Counted from the first letter of the stretch, positions 6,953-15,699 are shown. The stretch is 37,328 nucleotides of DNA from CAZEAC01 sp964510065 (GCA_964510065.1 CAZEAC010000043.1:1-37328); one strand, 5' to 3'. Notes: generated by a model not told the origin, from the sequence alone. Program-made: numbers and translations.

Positions 6953-8005
6953 GTGAAAGATGCGGCAATAAAGGGCGAGCTCCTCGTTTCACAAGACTCC
7001 CAAACTAAGGGATACATTGAAAGCACGGATGCGAGTGTCGTGCAGAGATCCTCATTCGTACGGCTTACCGATAGTTACTTACGGTATTTTGCCGGTGGTA
7101 GCACCCATACTGCTCGCGCAAAGCAGCTTGATATTGACCATTTTTCAAAATTTCTGGCGGCCTTTCGTGGACTCGCCAAGATTGAGAAACTTAAGGTGCA
7201 AGATTGGGACTTTAGCGCTACACAGCGATTTGTCGAAGATTCCCTACGCCATGGTGAGTCACCAGCAACTGTCGCACGTAGGCTGGCCACGCTAAAACAT
7301 ATGGGCCGGACTCTTGCTGAAAAGATCCCTGGGTACATTAACCCAGCGCGCGAGGTGCGTGCCCCAAGGCTTCCGACTCACAAACCACAGGGACTTACCC
7401 CCGCTGAAATATCAAAGATTCGCTCGAAAGCTGCCGAACGTCTGGCTCATAAGCGCTCGTTTGTGCGCCTTAGAAACTTAACTATCCTTGATTTCTTACT
7501 CGACACGGGAATCCGCGCCGATGAGATTCGACAGCTACGCATGTCGCAACTTGATGACAATCTGGAGTGGCTAAAGAACGTACGCACGAAAGGTAAGCGC
7601 TACCGTAATGTCTATATTACCTCGGCAGTGCGCCCAAAACTTAAGGAGTATCTTAAACAGAGAGCGCTTGAAATCGAACGCTTTATTCCGAAACTCAGCC
7701 GTAAACAGGACCGCATGCTGCCACTTTTCCCGAGCGGTTATAGCGCAAGCGCGGCCGACCCCGAATCGTTTTTGATGGGATCTAAGAGCATCTGGAGGGC
7801 AATACATGAGCTTTCGGTAGACACTCCACTACACCCGCATCTTCTACGTCACAGCTACGCCCTTGAATTACTTGACGACTCGAATGATGTGCGTCTTGTG
7901 GCGCAAGCACTTGGGCATAGCGATGTACGCACCACCATGCGTTATACTGAGCGCACCGATTCGCAAATTGCCCGTGCTCTTGAGCGAACTAGAAGCAAGC
8001 AATAA
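6953..8005 (+). CDS. Tyrosine recombinase / phage-type integrase (XerC/D-like)
   Basis: About 350 aa. The N-terminal SAM-like DNA-binding domain covers roughly residues 35-130 (SYLRYFAGGSTHTARAK onward). The catalytic domain has the first Arg in LLDTGIRADEIRQL, a Lys in the beta-hairpin RTKGKRYRNVYI, the HLLRHSYA box (HxxR), GHSDVRTT and the nucleophile Tyr in MRYTE. All catalytic positions are intact, so the enzyme is probably active. The preferred start is GTG 6953 (AAGAGG at -12); TTG 6935 is the alternative. No phage or excisionase genes are nearby, so this could be a housekeeping Xer-like enzyme or the remains of an island. It ends 3 bp from the end of the convergent lipoprotein gene. 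Confidence 0.9.
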   Translation: MKDAAIKGELLVSQDSQTKGYIESTDASVVQRSSFVRLTDSYLRYFAGGSTHTARAKQLDIDHFSKFLAAFRGLAKIEKLKVQDWDFSATQRFVEDSLRHGESPATVARRLATLKHMGRTLAEKIPGYINPAREVRAPRLPTHKPQGLTPAEISKIRSKAAERLAHKRSFVRLRNLTILDFLLDTGIRADEIRQLRMSQLDDNLEWLKNVRTKGKRYRNVYITSAVRPKLKEYLKQRALEIERFIPKLSRKQDRMLPLFPSGYSASAADPESFLMGSKSIWRAIHELSVDTPLHPHLLRHSYALELLDDSNDVRLVAQALGHSDVRTTMRYTERTDSQIARALERTRSKQ

Positions 8006-8008
8006 GTG

Positions 8009-8443
8009 CTACGAACTGCTGCCCTGCTCTATAATTTCTTTCTTGAACTTGGGCACCGGTTGCTCGTCATACAGGTGCTGAATATCTTTAACCTGGCCCT
8101 TTCGATCGTACTTCACAATTACCGTGTGTTTATCGCCCTGGAGAGCCTCACCTTGAAAAGTAACAAGCTCGGCAAGGCCGAGCGTCGCCCCGTCGAGAAT
8201 TGCGTAAAGCGCAGCGCGCTGCATGCTTGCTTCATCTCCAGTAAAGTACTGATACGTCGCCGTATCAGCGTCCCAACCGCGTGTAAACTTAATTGGGCGG
8301 CCTAATACTTCTTCGACAGCACTCCTATGCGAACCGACGTTTAAGCTGCTCATATCGGGCTCCTTTGAGCCTGACGCGGCCATAAAAACGGAGCAGCCGG
8401 ATAACCCTAAAAGTGCCAAAGAAAGCAATATCTTCTTATACAT
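8009..8443 (-). CDS. Small lipoprotein, SmpA/OmlA-like fold possible
   Basis: A 144-aa predicted lipoprotein. The signal peptide is MYKKILLSLALLGLSGC with lipobox LSGC, so the mature protein begins at Cys17. The segment NVGSHRSAVEEVLGRPIKF resembles the helix-loop part of SmpA/OmlA/BamE-type small lipoproteins (G..R..V...LG.P), but the match is weak. A hydrophobic patch (ALYAILDGATLGLAELV) follows. The C-terminus is Lys/Glu-rich. The ATG at 8443 is chosen because GGAG lies just upstream and it gives a complete signal peptide; a longer frame to 8488 would bury it. It likely sits on the periplasmic face of a membrane. Confidence 0.78.
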   Translation of the reverse strand: MYKKILLSLALLGLSGCSVFMAASGSKEPDMSSLNVGSHRSAVEEVLGRPIKFTRGWDADTATYQYFTGDEASMQRAALYAILDGATLGLAELVTFQGEALQGDKHTVIVKYDRKGQVKDIQHLYDEQPVPKFKKEIIEQGSSS

Positions 8444-8655
8444 AGCTCCATCCAGATAATGTCGTAATTGTGACCGGAGAAGCTGCAATTTTTATGCCTA
8501 TGAAACTAGGTCGACACGAAGTGACCAGGAACCATACATTTGGTACCGATGGGATAGAGATTTCCTAATGCTACGCATTTTTCTGCATATCATATTCCGC
8601 TCTGAAGCGAGCTGCTCTGGTGTGCGATCATTTCATGACCGCACACCGATATTGT

Positions 8656-9144
8656 TTAGCGGTGCGCCAAACAATCCAGGGCATCACTTGTACCCTTTTC
8701 TTTGAGCGCAATTCTTGATTGGTCGTAGTTGCCAAGCATTTCGTACTCTGCGCCGGACTTAAGCTTGCACTCCATTTTTCCCGACATCGTATAGGTCGTG
8801 GTGTACGTCGTCGTGGTATATAGCCCCGACGGTACTGTGTATGAAGATGAATCGTAGAATCCAACATCAAGGCGATGCTTTCCCGGAAGAATGAGAACTT
8901 TATTATCAATCCGACCAAGAGTTATGAAAGGTACAATTTTTTGGCCAAGCTTGTTCAAAAAGGAAGGGGTGACATCGCGACCATCGACGGAATTGATATA
9001 CGCGCTAGTCTGTAGAACCTGCGCTGGGACTTGGCCGTTCGGTAAAACATCATACGTTGGATACTCCACAGTGGCCAAAGTGTAGCAGCCTTGCAATAGC
9101 AGCGCGGCGGGGACGATAAAGGCAATCGCAAACTTCTTGAACAT
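8656..9144 (-). CDS. Predicted lipoprotein of unknown function
   Basis: About 162 aa. The N-terminus MFKKFAIAFIVPAALLLQGC is a lipoprotein signal with lipobox LLQGC. The mature part has a Thr/Tyr-rich stretch (GLYTTTTYTTTYTMSGKM) and a predicted beta-rich core containing ILPGKHRLDVGFY, which resembles the PG-x-H-x-(L/V)-x-V pattern seen in small extracytoplasmic beta-sandwich proteins. The ATG at 9144 has GAGG eight bases upstream; a GTG twelve bases earlier is possible. A gap of 212 bp separates it from the other lipoprotein gene, so the two are probably separate transcription units. Confidence 0.75.
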   Translation of the reverse strand: MFKKFAIAFIVPAALLLQGCYTLATVEYPTYDVLPNGQVPAQVLQTSAYINSVDGRDVTPSFLNKLGQKIVPFITLGRIDNKVLILPGKHRLDVGFYDSSSYTVPSGLYTTTTYTTTYTMSGKMECKLKSGAEYEMLGNYDQSRIALKEKGTSDALDCLAHR

Positions 9145-9332
9145 ACTTAACCTCACTTACACAACACTTGATTTGTCGGCACCAAAACATGCCGTCACTT
9201 GGTTATGACCGAAATCGATTCGACGGTATCGCTGTACTGACTAAATTACGAAATTTGCCGAGTACTCTTTCACTGAAATACGCTCGCGCTGCCTCCGCAG
9301 AGATTGAGATGGAATCTTTAGGCGACAAAGCG

Positions 9333-11393
9333 CTAATTTGCGAGCTTTACACGCGCACGCGCGCTTTCTTGGGAGAGTCTTCGCGCACTCTTTTCATCAA
9401 CAAAGAAGAAGAGGCTCGCAGTAACGCGAGCACCGCGTGGAAGGTTCTTTATCCGAAGACTGGGCTGGGCGACTTCGTATTCGAAAATTTGCTTCTCGCG
9501 CCGACCAGTCGTCGGATTTTTAGAGTTCACAACCACACGAAGCAACTTTCGTATTCCCGAAGAATCGCTCACCAAGACTTTTACCGCGCGGCCCCGCGCA
9601 ATGAGCTTAGGCACCTTAGGCACGAGTGTTTCAATCGCCGGATCCTTACAATCAAGATCACCGTTTGCGTCCGAATCAATGTCCGGTGACCCACACCCGC
9701 ATACTCCAGGGCTACTTTTCAAAGGATCGAGTGGACAGAGGTCGCAGTCCACCGCCGGAGAACCTGCACCAAGGCACCTGCTTCCCTGGTTCATAAGCGA
9801 CGCATTAAGCGCCTTGCCTACCTCCGTGCACTCAACGCTATTTTCGCCGTAAAGATCGAAACAGGCGTACAGCAATGCGTTGTATGCTTCTCGAAACCCG
9901 GATGCCATGTGCAAATAATGGGTCAGTGCGCGATAGAATATCGCCTGCTGTTTCACCGCTCCGATAGCGCTAATTTGGCAGCTCGCGGCGTTGCCACCAG
10001 AAGCAAGAAGCTTCGCAATATAACTAAGCACAGTGCTATTGGTGTGCACACCTCCCCGATCATCACTTCCGCACTCATAATGCGGGCTAAAAGTCGACGA
10101 AGGTGAAAACATGGCTTCCGGATTATTGAGGTCGCGGAAGATCATAAACGCACCAGTTCCCATCATCCAATCATTATTGCCACTAGCCGATCGTTCGATA
10201 GCTTCACCGAAGACATCAGCAAACCCCTCATCGAGTGCACCAGACTCGCCCTGATATACGAAACCAGAAGGGAAACCAGTCGCATCGACAATACTATGAT
10301 AGGTCACGGCATGAGTGTACTCGTGGCCGACGATATCGCTTGAGACAAGCCCCTGACAAAAGATAAGTCGGCCATCGCCTGCCGTAGTAAAAAGTGCATT
10401 CGGGCAGTTAATCCTGCCAATTATCTCTTCCGCCGCATAATCTGCGTATGCCGCTGCGACAGTCGCCTTAGAATCAGAGAAAACCCCTAATCCCCCAATG
10501 CCATTTGGGCCATCACGATTAAAGCTTGCAAGATAATACTGGTGAGCGCTTCCGAGTGAGGTATAAAGTCGATCAACATCATCTCGATATTTTGTAAGGG
10601 TGGGGTTCATACCACGAGCGGGCATGCCTTCCGAGCGTCCCAAAATAAAATTATTGGACGAATTAGGAACATCCAACGCGCAATTCCCATCGCCAGCCGT
10701 GCAATCGTACACTGCACGAAAAAGCGCTTCCGCGCCATGCACGCGGACATAAAGGACTGCGCCAGTTTGAGCATCTATTAGAATTGTCTTACTAAGCGTT
10801 CCATCCTGATCTTCCACAATAAAGTGCCAGGCAAGCACAGTCGGAGTATTTACGAGGGGCTCGACAAGCGCTCTATCGAAATAGACCAAACCACGCCTTG
10901 CAACTGCGCTTTTTGCTTCGAAAGCAAATGCTTTCTTCGCAAGGGCTTCTGCCTCATTCTCGGCAAGCTGTGGAACAACATCTTGCGGCAACACTTCGCT
11001 CACATGTGCAACGATCGAACGAATCTCCCCGCTTGGCTCGCGCGTGACGAGGGCCTGCGAACCGAAAACACTAATTCCATATATATACTGCCCAAAACGT
11101 TCCGAAGAGGAGCTCGCATCATCGCTCTTGCGCACAGCGATGAAGTCAAAGGAGCCGACGGAATAGCTCTGAGCTATCAGCGCGAACTTCAGCTCCGCGC
11201 TCGAGATTCCTGACCTGTGTGCGGCAAGGGCGCGCGGTACCGCATTGCGAGAGTAGTACACTGAGGTGATTTTCCCGGAGTTCGGATCGCGTGATGTATG
11301 TATCGGATCTGCGCTCGCAGAAAACTCCGAGGCAAATAGAGTGAAAACGAGAAGTACTTGCGCACATCTAAGCGCAAAATTTTGAATCAACAC
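9333..11393 (-). CDS. Secreted M4-family (thermolysin-like) metalloprotease with Cys-rich C-terminal tail
   Basis: A 686-aa secreted zinc protease. The signal peptide (about residues 1-28, ending SASA) is followed by an FTP/PepSY-type propeptide to about residue 215. The catalytic domain contains VGHEYTHAVTYH (zinc His pair and catalytic Glu near residue 357) and GALDEGFADVFGE, which supplies the third zinc ligand (Glu near 388), spaced as in thermolysin. After the catalytic domain (ending near 540) comes a Cys-rich segment, CDLCPLDPLKSSPGVCGCG then SPDIDSDANGDLDC, typical of calcium-binding thrombospondin type-3-like linkers. A final beta-rich domain of about 100 residues follows. Start is GTG 11393 with AAGG six bases upstream. 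The active site looks intact. Confidence 0.93.
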   Translation of the reverse strand: MLIQNFALRCAQVLLVFTLFASEFSASADPIHTSRDPNSGKITSVYYSRNAVPRALAAHRSGISSAELKFALIAQSYSVGSFDFIAVRKSDDASSSSERFGQYIYGISVFGSQALVTREPSGEIRSIVAHVSEVLPQDVVPQLAENEAEALAKKAFAFEAKSAVARRGLVYFDRALVEPLVNTPTVLAWHFIVEDQDGTLSKTILIDAQTGAVLYVRVHGAEALFRAVYDCTAGDGNCALDVPNSSNNFILGRSEGMPARGMNPTLTKYRDDVDRLYTSLGSAHQYYLASFNRDGPNGIGGLGVFSDSKATVAAAYADYAAEEIIGRINCPNALFTTAGDGRLIFCQGLVSSDIVGHEYTHAVTYHSIVDATGFPSGFVYQGESGALDEGFADVFGEAIERSASGNNDWMMGTGAFMIFRDLNNPEAMFSPSSTFSPHYECGSDDRGGVHTNSTVLSYIAKLLASGGNAASCQISAIGAVKQQAIFYRALTHYLHMASGFREAYNALLYACFDLYGENSVECTEVGKALNASLMNQGSRCLGAGSPAVDCDLCPLDPLKSSPGVCGCGSPDIDSDANGDLDCKDPAIETLVPKVPKLIARGRAVKVLVSDSSGIRKLLRVVVNSKNPTTGRREKQIFEYEVAQPSLRIKNLPRGARVTASLFFFVDEKSARRLSQESARARVKLAN

Positions 11394-11403
11394 GTAAAAC
11401 CTT

Positions 11404-11434
11404 CTAAGAAACTTGGAACCCCTATGTTTCTTAG
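11404..11434. repeat. Inverted repeat between pilin and protease genes
   Basis: CTAAGAAAC (11404-11412) and GTTTCTTAG (11426-11434) form a perfect 9-bp stem with a 13-nt loop, 11-41 bp upstream of the protease GTG. On the minus strand it lies after the pilin gene and before the protease gene, so it may be a terminator for the first or an operator for the second. No clear U-run follows. Confidence 0.5.
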
Positions 11435-11519
11435 TTATGGATAGGTTGACGAGTTACGTTACCTAAAATTAAGCAGGACAAGCACTAAGCTTTTCGGTAA
11501 CTTACTGAAGCAAAATTAG

Positions 11520-11873
11520 CTACGGGGGCCAACTAAAGACTCGTCCGCTTCCTTTAGTATGGTTGGCACTTCCGGTAAACGTATCGCCGGTGCTCACCAT
11601 CGAGAGCGCCACTCCTGGGCTCAACTGGTCTAAATTAGGAAGTAGAGTTGGACAGCTGCTTTGGTCGCAGGTCAAATAAGCGACGGAATCGGCATAGTAG
11701 GCCTCTTCGGCAACCGCGACGGTACGCAAATCTACCTGGGCGATCGCGTCAAAACCTTTGGTTCTGTACTGTGCATATTGGGGAATTGCAATCGCGGCTA
11801 ATAGGCCGATGATTGCCACTACCGTCAAGAGCTCTATGAGAGTGAAACCAAATTCATTACCGGCTCGTCGCAT
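11520..11873 (-). CDS. Type IV prepilin / pseudopilin-like major subunit
   Basis: A 117-aa class III-signal protein. The leader MRRAGNEFG is cut by prepilin peptidase before FTLIELLTVVAIIGLLAAIA, with Phe+1 and Glu+5 present. The hydrophobic N-terminal helix is followed by a small globular domain with two Cys (TCDQSSCPTLL), which could form a disulfide loop. The ATG at 11873 gives the usual short leader; a GTG at 11906 would add 11 residues and is less likely. It may be a major pilin or a minor pseudopilin. No pil assembly genes are in the window, so the machinery must lie elsewhere. Confidence 0.9.
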   Translation of the reverse strand: MRRAGNEFGFTLIELLTVVAIIGLLAAIAIPQYAQYRTKGFDAIAQVDLRTVAVAEEAYYADSVAYLTCDQSSCPTLLPNLDQLSPGVALSMVSTGDTFTGSANHTKGSGRVFSWPP

Positions 11874-12034
11874 ACGAAAATCTCGCTTTTCAAACCCACA
11901 ATGCACTATTAATCAGGAAATATGCCAGCTACTCGCTTCTGTTTAAGTTCAATGGTATATGCCACTTAACTTTTGTTTCGTTGCTTCGCTCGGTACTACA
12001 GCGCTGAACCAAGCAACTTTTTGCAGAGCTTACC

Positions 12035-12865
12035 ATGCGCATCTCCGTCGTCGGTTGCGGCAACATAGGTTTCGCCATTACTCAGTCATTACTTGAGCGC
12101 GGTCTTACCACCCCCCAAGACCTATGGGTTGTGCAGCGTGGCGAGCCCCGTACAGTTTTCTTGCGCGAAAGAATTGACTGCAATATTTCACAGAGCCCAT
12201 CGAAAGAGCTTGCTGAAAGTGAGTTGCTCCTCATCGCGGTAAAGCCGCAAGATTTTCCGTCTGCCGCTGAGCAGATCGCACCATTGATATCGTCCAAGAT
12301 GTTAATAATAAGTGTTATGGCCGGCGTTAGAATCTCGAGCATGCAAAAGCTACTGGCCCCTGCCACACAAATTATTCGCTCTATGCCAAACCTTCCGGCC
12401 CGAATAGCGCGCTCAGTTACCCCATATTTTGCACCAGACGTGGTGGCTCCGGAAAACATCTCGCGTGCAGAAAAGGTGCTGCTGTCGTTTGGCAGTGCAA
12501 TTCGGCTCCATGCTGAAGAGGAAATTGATGCGGCCACTGCGATCTCGGGAAGTGGCCCAGCTTACTTTTACCTTTTTATAGAAAGCTTGCTTGAAGCCGC
12601 TCGAAAAATTGGGCTTGCTGAAAGCGAGGCACGGCTTATGGTACGAGACATGATTTCTGGCTCTCTCGACCTTTGGACCAAGAACCTAGATGAGCTTTCG
12701 ACCCTACGGGATGCGCCACGCTCCAAAGCTGGGACCACTGAGGCGGCGTTTAAGGTATTATTCTCTAGAAATTTCAAAGAGAGCGTTATTGAAGCAGTCG
12801 TTGCGGCACATGCACGTGCGCAAGAGCTCTCGGAATGTCTTTCCTCGCAAGCAACAAAGGGATAA
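12035..12865 (+). CDS. proC: Pyrroline-5-carboxylate reductase
   Basis: A 276-aa NAD(P)H-dependent enzyme of the last step of proline synthesis. The N-terminal Rossmann motif is VVGCGNIGFAI. ILIISVMAGV-type strands (LIISVMAGVRISSMQKLL) and RSMPNLPARI follow. The C-terminal dimerisation and substrate part carries AISGSGPAYFYLFIESLLEA and, later, GTTEAAFKVL, both family signatures. Length is normal. The start ATG is directly followed by the Rossmann strand, so the 5' end is secure, although the ribosome site is weak. nagZ begins 2 nt after its stop. Confidence 0.95.
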   Translation: MRISVVGCGNIGFAITQSLLERGLTTPQDLWVVQRGEPRTVFLRERIDCNISQSPSKELAESELLLIAVKPQDFPSAAEQIAPLISSKMLIISVMAGVRISSMQKLLAPATQIIRSMPNLPARIARSVTPYFAPDVVAPENISRAEKVLLSFGSAIRLHAEEEIDAATAISGSGPAYFYLFIESLLEAARKIGLAESEARLMVRDMISGSLDLWTKNLDELSTLRDAPRSKAGTTEAAFKVLFSRNFKESVIEAVVAAHARAQELSECLSSQATKG

Positions 12866-12867
12866 CG

Positions 12868-13965
12868 GTGAAAAATCAATTTGATGGAACGTTCGAGTCG
12901 TTAGGCCACAAGTTTATTGTTGAGCTTGAGGGCCCCATTCTTACCTCGAGCGAGCGTGAGAATCTTAAGAAGTTATCACCGATTGGCTTTTGCCCTTTTG
13001 CCAAGAACTTTCTTGGGCACCATGAGGCGACAAGTTTTTCCTACGACCGCTGGCTCAAAGCGTTTGCTACGCTGATAAAGGACTTCAAACAGTGCACTGG
13101 CCGTGATGAAATAATTGTCGCGATCGACCACGAGGGTGGAAGAGTAGTACGCCCGCCGGCGCCGATAACGCGCTTTCCGTACGCTTTTCACTGGGCTTCG
13201 CGTGTCGATGACGTCGCGCAAGCGATGGCCCTTGAGCTACGTTCACTCGGCGTCAATATTACTTTCGCGCCGGTTTGCGATATTCACACCAACCCTGACA
13301 ACCCGGTTATCGGAGAACGCGCGTTTGGCACAGACCCTGCATCGGTCACTCGCGCTGCCTCGCAGTTCGCTAAAATAATGTCGTCCAAGGGGATAGTGCC
13401 TTGCGCCAAGCATTTTCCTGGCCACGGCGACGTAAATGTTGACACGCATGAAGGACTTGCCACCTTAGGACTAAGCGAGGAGCAGCTGCTGCAGCGCGAA
13501 CTCGCTCCGTTTGAAGCGCTCATTCGTGAAGGCATACCTATGATCATGAGCGCGCATATTCTTTTCCCGGCAATTGACAAGCTTAATCCCGCGACGCTGT
13601 CAGTACCGATACTCAAGGGCATGCTCCGTGACAAGCTTGGGTTCAAGGGCGTAGTCGTGTCCGATGCACTTGGCATGGAAGCGATTCGTTCTCGCTTTGA
13701 AACTTCGGAAGCGATGAGACTTTCAGTTGAGGCACAGTGCGATCTCTATATCGTTGCGCATCGGGTGGGTCTCGAATGGGCAATTCAACGGGCCGAGGCA
13801 ATCATTGAGCTCGTGAAATCCGGGGCGTTGTCCGCCGATCTTCTCGATCACTCCTCGAAGCGGATTGAGAAACTTCTTGGACTGCTAGCGCGAAGCGATT
13901 GCAGCAAACTCGACGATTCGGTATTTGAGGCACACGCTCTCCTTGCAAGGTCACTCTATGAATAA
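12868..13965 (+). CDS. nagZ: Beta-N-acetylhexosaminidase, GH3 family (NagZ-like)
   Basis: A 365-aa cytoplasmic glycoside hydrolase, expected to remove N-acetylglucosamine from muropeptides during peptidoglycan recycling. Seen motifs: IDHEGGRVVR, FAPVCDIHTN, GERAFGTDP, KHFPGHGDVNVDTHEGL (the conserved His loop) and VVSDALGMEAI (catalytic Asp). The TIM-barrel length is typical of single-domain NagZ. The likely start is GTG 12868 with AAAGGG upstream; a longer frame from 12835 would overlap proC by 31 nt and is less likely. Its last codons overlap the next gene's ATG by 8 nt. Confidence 0.92.
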   Translation: MKNQFDGTFESLGHKFIVELEGPILTSSERENLKKLSPIGFCPFAKNFLGHHEATSFSYDRWLKAFATLIKDFKQCTGRDEIIVAIDHEGGRVVRPPAPITRFPYAFHWASRVDDVAQAMALELRSLGVNITFAPVCDIHTNPDNPVIGERAFGTDPASVTRAASQFAKIMSSKGIVPCAKHFPGHGDVNVDTHEGLATLGLSEEQLLQRELAPFEALIREGIPMIMSAHILFPAIDKLNPATLSVPILKGMLRDKLGFKGVVVSDALGMEAIRSRFETSEAMRLSVEAQCDLYIVAHRVGLEWAIQRAEAIIELVKSGALSADLLDHSSKRIEKLLGLLARSDCSKLDDSVFEAHALLARSLYE

Positions 13966-14872
13966 AAGCACTGGTCATACTATTTTCCGACGCGAATTTA
14001 TCGAAGCGCTACTTTCAACTCTTTCTCCACATAAAGCAGTTACCCTCTCCGAAGACGCGACGGTTTCAGAGGGCCTACAAAAACTAGCCGAAAACCAGAT
14101 TGGTTCGTTGGTAATACTCGATACGAAGAATGAGCTTAAAGCAATCGTTACCGAAAGGGACATTCTCTCGAAATTCGATTCGCTGGTATCCAAGCAACCA
14201 GAGGCAAATATTTTATCGATTGCGTCGCGTGGCCCGGAATGGCTCAAAGAAAACGCGAGCATTGCTCGAGCACTTTTTCTGATGTCCTCGGGAGGCTTTC
14301 GACATCTCCCTATTAAAGTTCGCAATAGTGGCGATTGGCACATTATCTCCTCGAAAGATTTTTTGGACAGGATTCACGCCCGACTCACTTCGAAAATTCT
14401 CGATCCAGCGCTTCGCTTTGATTTTGACACAAATCAAGTTGATGATTTTTTCGGATCAGATCTAGGGATTCTTCGCGCCGCCCCCGCGCTCACACTCAGA
14501 GCCGAAGATAGCGCCGAGAAGGCGCTTGCGATGATGCTATCGCGTCATTGCGGATCGGTGGTTGTCACTACAGCTTCGTCAAAAGTCTTGGGGATATTCA
14601 CGGAAAGAGATTTCGTGCGAAAAATAGCAGCGCGTCATACCAACCCCGCGATCACGAAGCTCTCTGATGTGATGACGAAGAATCCTGTCACCCTTCAGGC
14701 CCGCGCTTCAGTCGCTTATGCATTCTCGCAAATGTCCGAGAAGGGCTTTCGGCATCTACCGATTGTCAGCGATGACGAGCAGCTGGTTGGCGTGCTCTCG
14801 GTACGAAGCTTTATTGACTATCTTTCGCATAGCATAATTAAGGAACTTGAGAACGCCAAACCAAGGTCTTAG
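13958..14872 (+). CDS. Four-CBS-domain protein
   Basis: A 304-aa soluble protein with four CBS motifs, that is, two Bateman modules, and no attached catalytic domain. The CBS units are centred near residues 30-75 (IGSLVILDTK..IVTERDIL), 100-145 (GGFRHLPIKV), 175-220 (CGSVVVTTAS..GIFTERDF) and 235-290 (KGFRHLPIVS..GVLSVRSF). Such modules bind adenosine nucleotides or S-adenosylmethionine and sense energy state; the partner here is unknown. The ATG at 13958 overlaps the nagZ stop (ATGAATAA) with AAGG upstream, which implies coupling. Translation could also begin at 13925, inside nagZ, but this is less likely. Confidence 0.87.
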   Translation: MNKSTGHTIFRREFIEALLSTLSPHKAVTLSEDATVSEGLQKLAENQIGSLVILDTKNELKAIVTERDILSKFDSLVSKQPEANILSIASRGPEWLKENASIARALFLMSSGGFRHLPIKVRNSGDWHIISSKDFLDRIHARLTSKILDPALRFDFDTNQVDDFFGSDLGILRAAPALTLRAEDSAEKALAMMLSRHCGSVVVTTASSKVLGIFTERDFVRKIAARHTNPAITKLSDVMTKNPVTLQARASVAYAFSQMSEKGFRHLPIVSDDEQLVGVLSVRSFIDYLSHSIIKELENAKPRS

Positions 14873-14908
14873 CTTAAAGCCCCTTGAACTTATTCATGAA
14901 ATAGCAGA

Positions 14909-14937
14909 TTGACATCTCACTGCCCCGAGTTTAACTT
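14909..14937 (+). promoter_or_regulatory. Possible sigma-70-type promoter for the MerR-like gene
   Basis: TTGACA at 14909-14914 is a perfect -35 box, followed after 17 bases by TAACTT (14932-14937) as a poor -10 box. It lies 47 bp before the ATG at 14984. Confidence 0.35.
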
Positions 14938-14983
14938 TAGGGAAGTTTTTCTCTAGTGAATTTTGCTCCTTAAGGGAACGCCA

Positions 14984-15526
14984 ATGAACGAAAAAACGTT
15001 GAACGAGAGAACGGTGAGTGAAGGGATGCTGGCTCAAGAGTTCACCGCGAAAGATGTTCAGGCTGTACTGAGGAGCCTCACCAAGGGCGAGGAAAAAATT
15101 GGCCTTGCGCTTCTTAACTATTATTCCCGTACTAATCTTGTTCCGCAAAGTGGTCGTGAAAAATCTCGTGGAAGGAAGAAGTACGCGTACTCGGATCTCG
15201 TGTTACTTTGTTGGCTTTTTCGCATGAAGCGTGAGGGGCTACCTGTAAATCGTTTCCGTCGAGGCATTGACTATCTTCGCGGAAAGCTTCCAAAGCTTCA
15301 CAAGAATCCAACAGACATGGTACTTCTTACTGATGGCCGTCAACTTTTTATTAAGCATAGAATCGAAGAGAAAGGCCAGATAGCTGAGGTTCTCACAGGC
15401 AAGAAAGCCGGACAGTATGTATGGGCCTACGCGATTGGGTCGCTTATAGAAGAGGTTGATCGAATAATTTCTGAGCAGAAGTTGGCTCTGGACAAGCGGC
15501 CAGCGGAGAGACGGGAGGCAGCGTAA
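14984..15526 (+). CDS. MerR-like winged-helix DNA-binding protein
   Basis: 180 aa. A MerR-type DNA-binding domain occupies about residues 20-90: FTAKDVQAVLRSLTKGEE, then LLNYYSRTNLVPQSGR and the basic wing RGRKKYAYSDLVLLCWLFRM, followed by REGLPVNRFRRGIDYLR. This order (helix-turn-helix, Y.R..L.P wing, then Y...DL) is that of MerR-family and related regulators. The C-terminal half contains a small beta-rich part (DMVLLTDGRQLFI) and a basic helical end, and has no recognised effector motif. The ATG at 14984 has TAAGGGA six bases upstream. The next gene starts 5 nt after its stop, so it probably shares a transcript with the 55-aa membrane protein. Confidence 0.78.
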   Translation: MNEKTLNERTVSEGMLAQEFTAKDVQAVLRSLTKGEEKIGLALLNYYSRTNLVPQSGREKSRGRKKYAYSDLVLLCWLFRMKREGLPVNRFRRGIDYLRGKLPKLHKNPTDMVLLTDGRQLFIKHRIEEKGQIAEVLTGKKAGQYVWAYAIGSLIEEVDRIISEQKLALDKRPAERREAA

Positions 15527-15531
15527 TTAAA

Positions 15532-15699
15532 ATGGGTAGCAACACAAGGTCGGGAACTGTACGTCAGCTTATGGAGCTTCTTTGGGAAAAGAAGGCTTGG
15601 TGGCTTGTACCCATGGTCACTGTTTTTCTGGCACTTGGCGCTCTAATCGTCATGACGGCGGGCTCTTCGCTCTCCCCCTTCATCTACGCGCTTTTTTAG
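15532..15699 (+). CDS. Small membrane protein, DUF5989-like (55 aa)
   Basis: A short gene translated as MGSNTRSGTVRQLMELLWEK, then KAWWLVPMVTVFLALGALIV, ending SSLSPFIYALF. One transmembrane helix follows a basic, Trp-rich amphipathic stretch. The pattern LWE..KKWWL.P and the end (A/S)PFIYxLF match my knowledge of the DUF5989 family, small proteins often found beside SxtJ-like membrane proteins and NodU-type carbamoyltransferases. Those partners are absent here. The start is 5 nt after the regulator's stop. The next DNA is an IS91-type remnant on the other strand, whose recognisable homology ends about where this gene stops, so the original downstream genes may have been lost. Confidence 0.75.
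   Translation: MGSNTRSGTVRQLMELLWEKKAWWLVPMVTVFLALGALIVMTAGSSLSPFIYALF

Noticed and set aside
6139..9144. Prophage or genomic island around the recombinase
   Set aside because: No phage structural, replication or lysis genes, no tRNA target and no flanking direct repeats were visible.
9168..9689. Plus-strand open frame of 173 codons
   Set aside because: Mostly antisense to the well-supported M4 protease; no ribosome site and no family resemblance.
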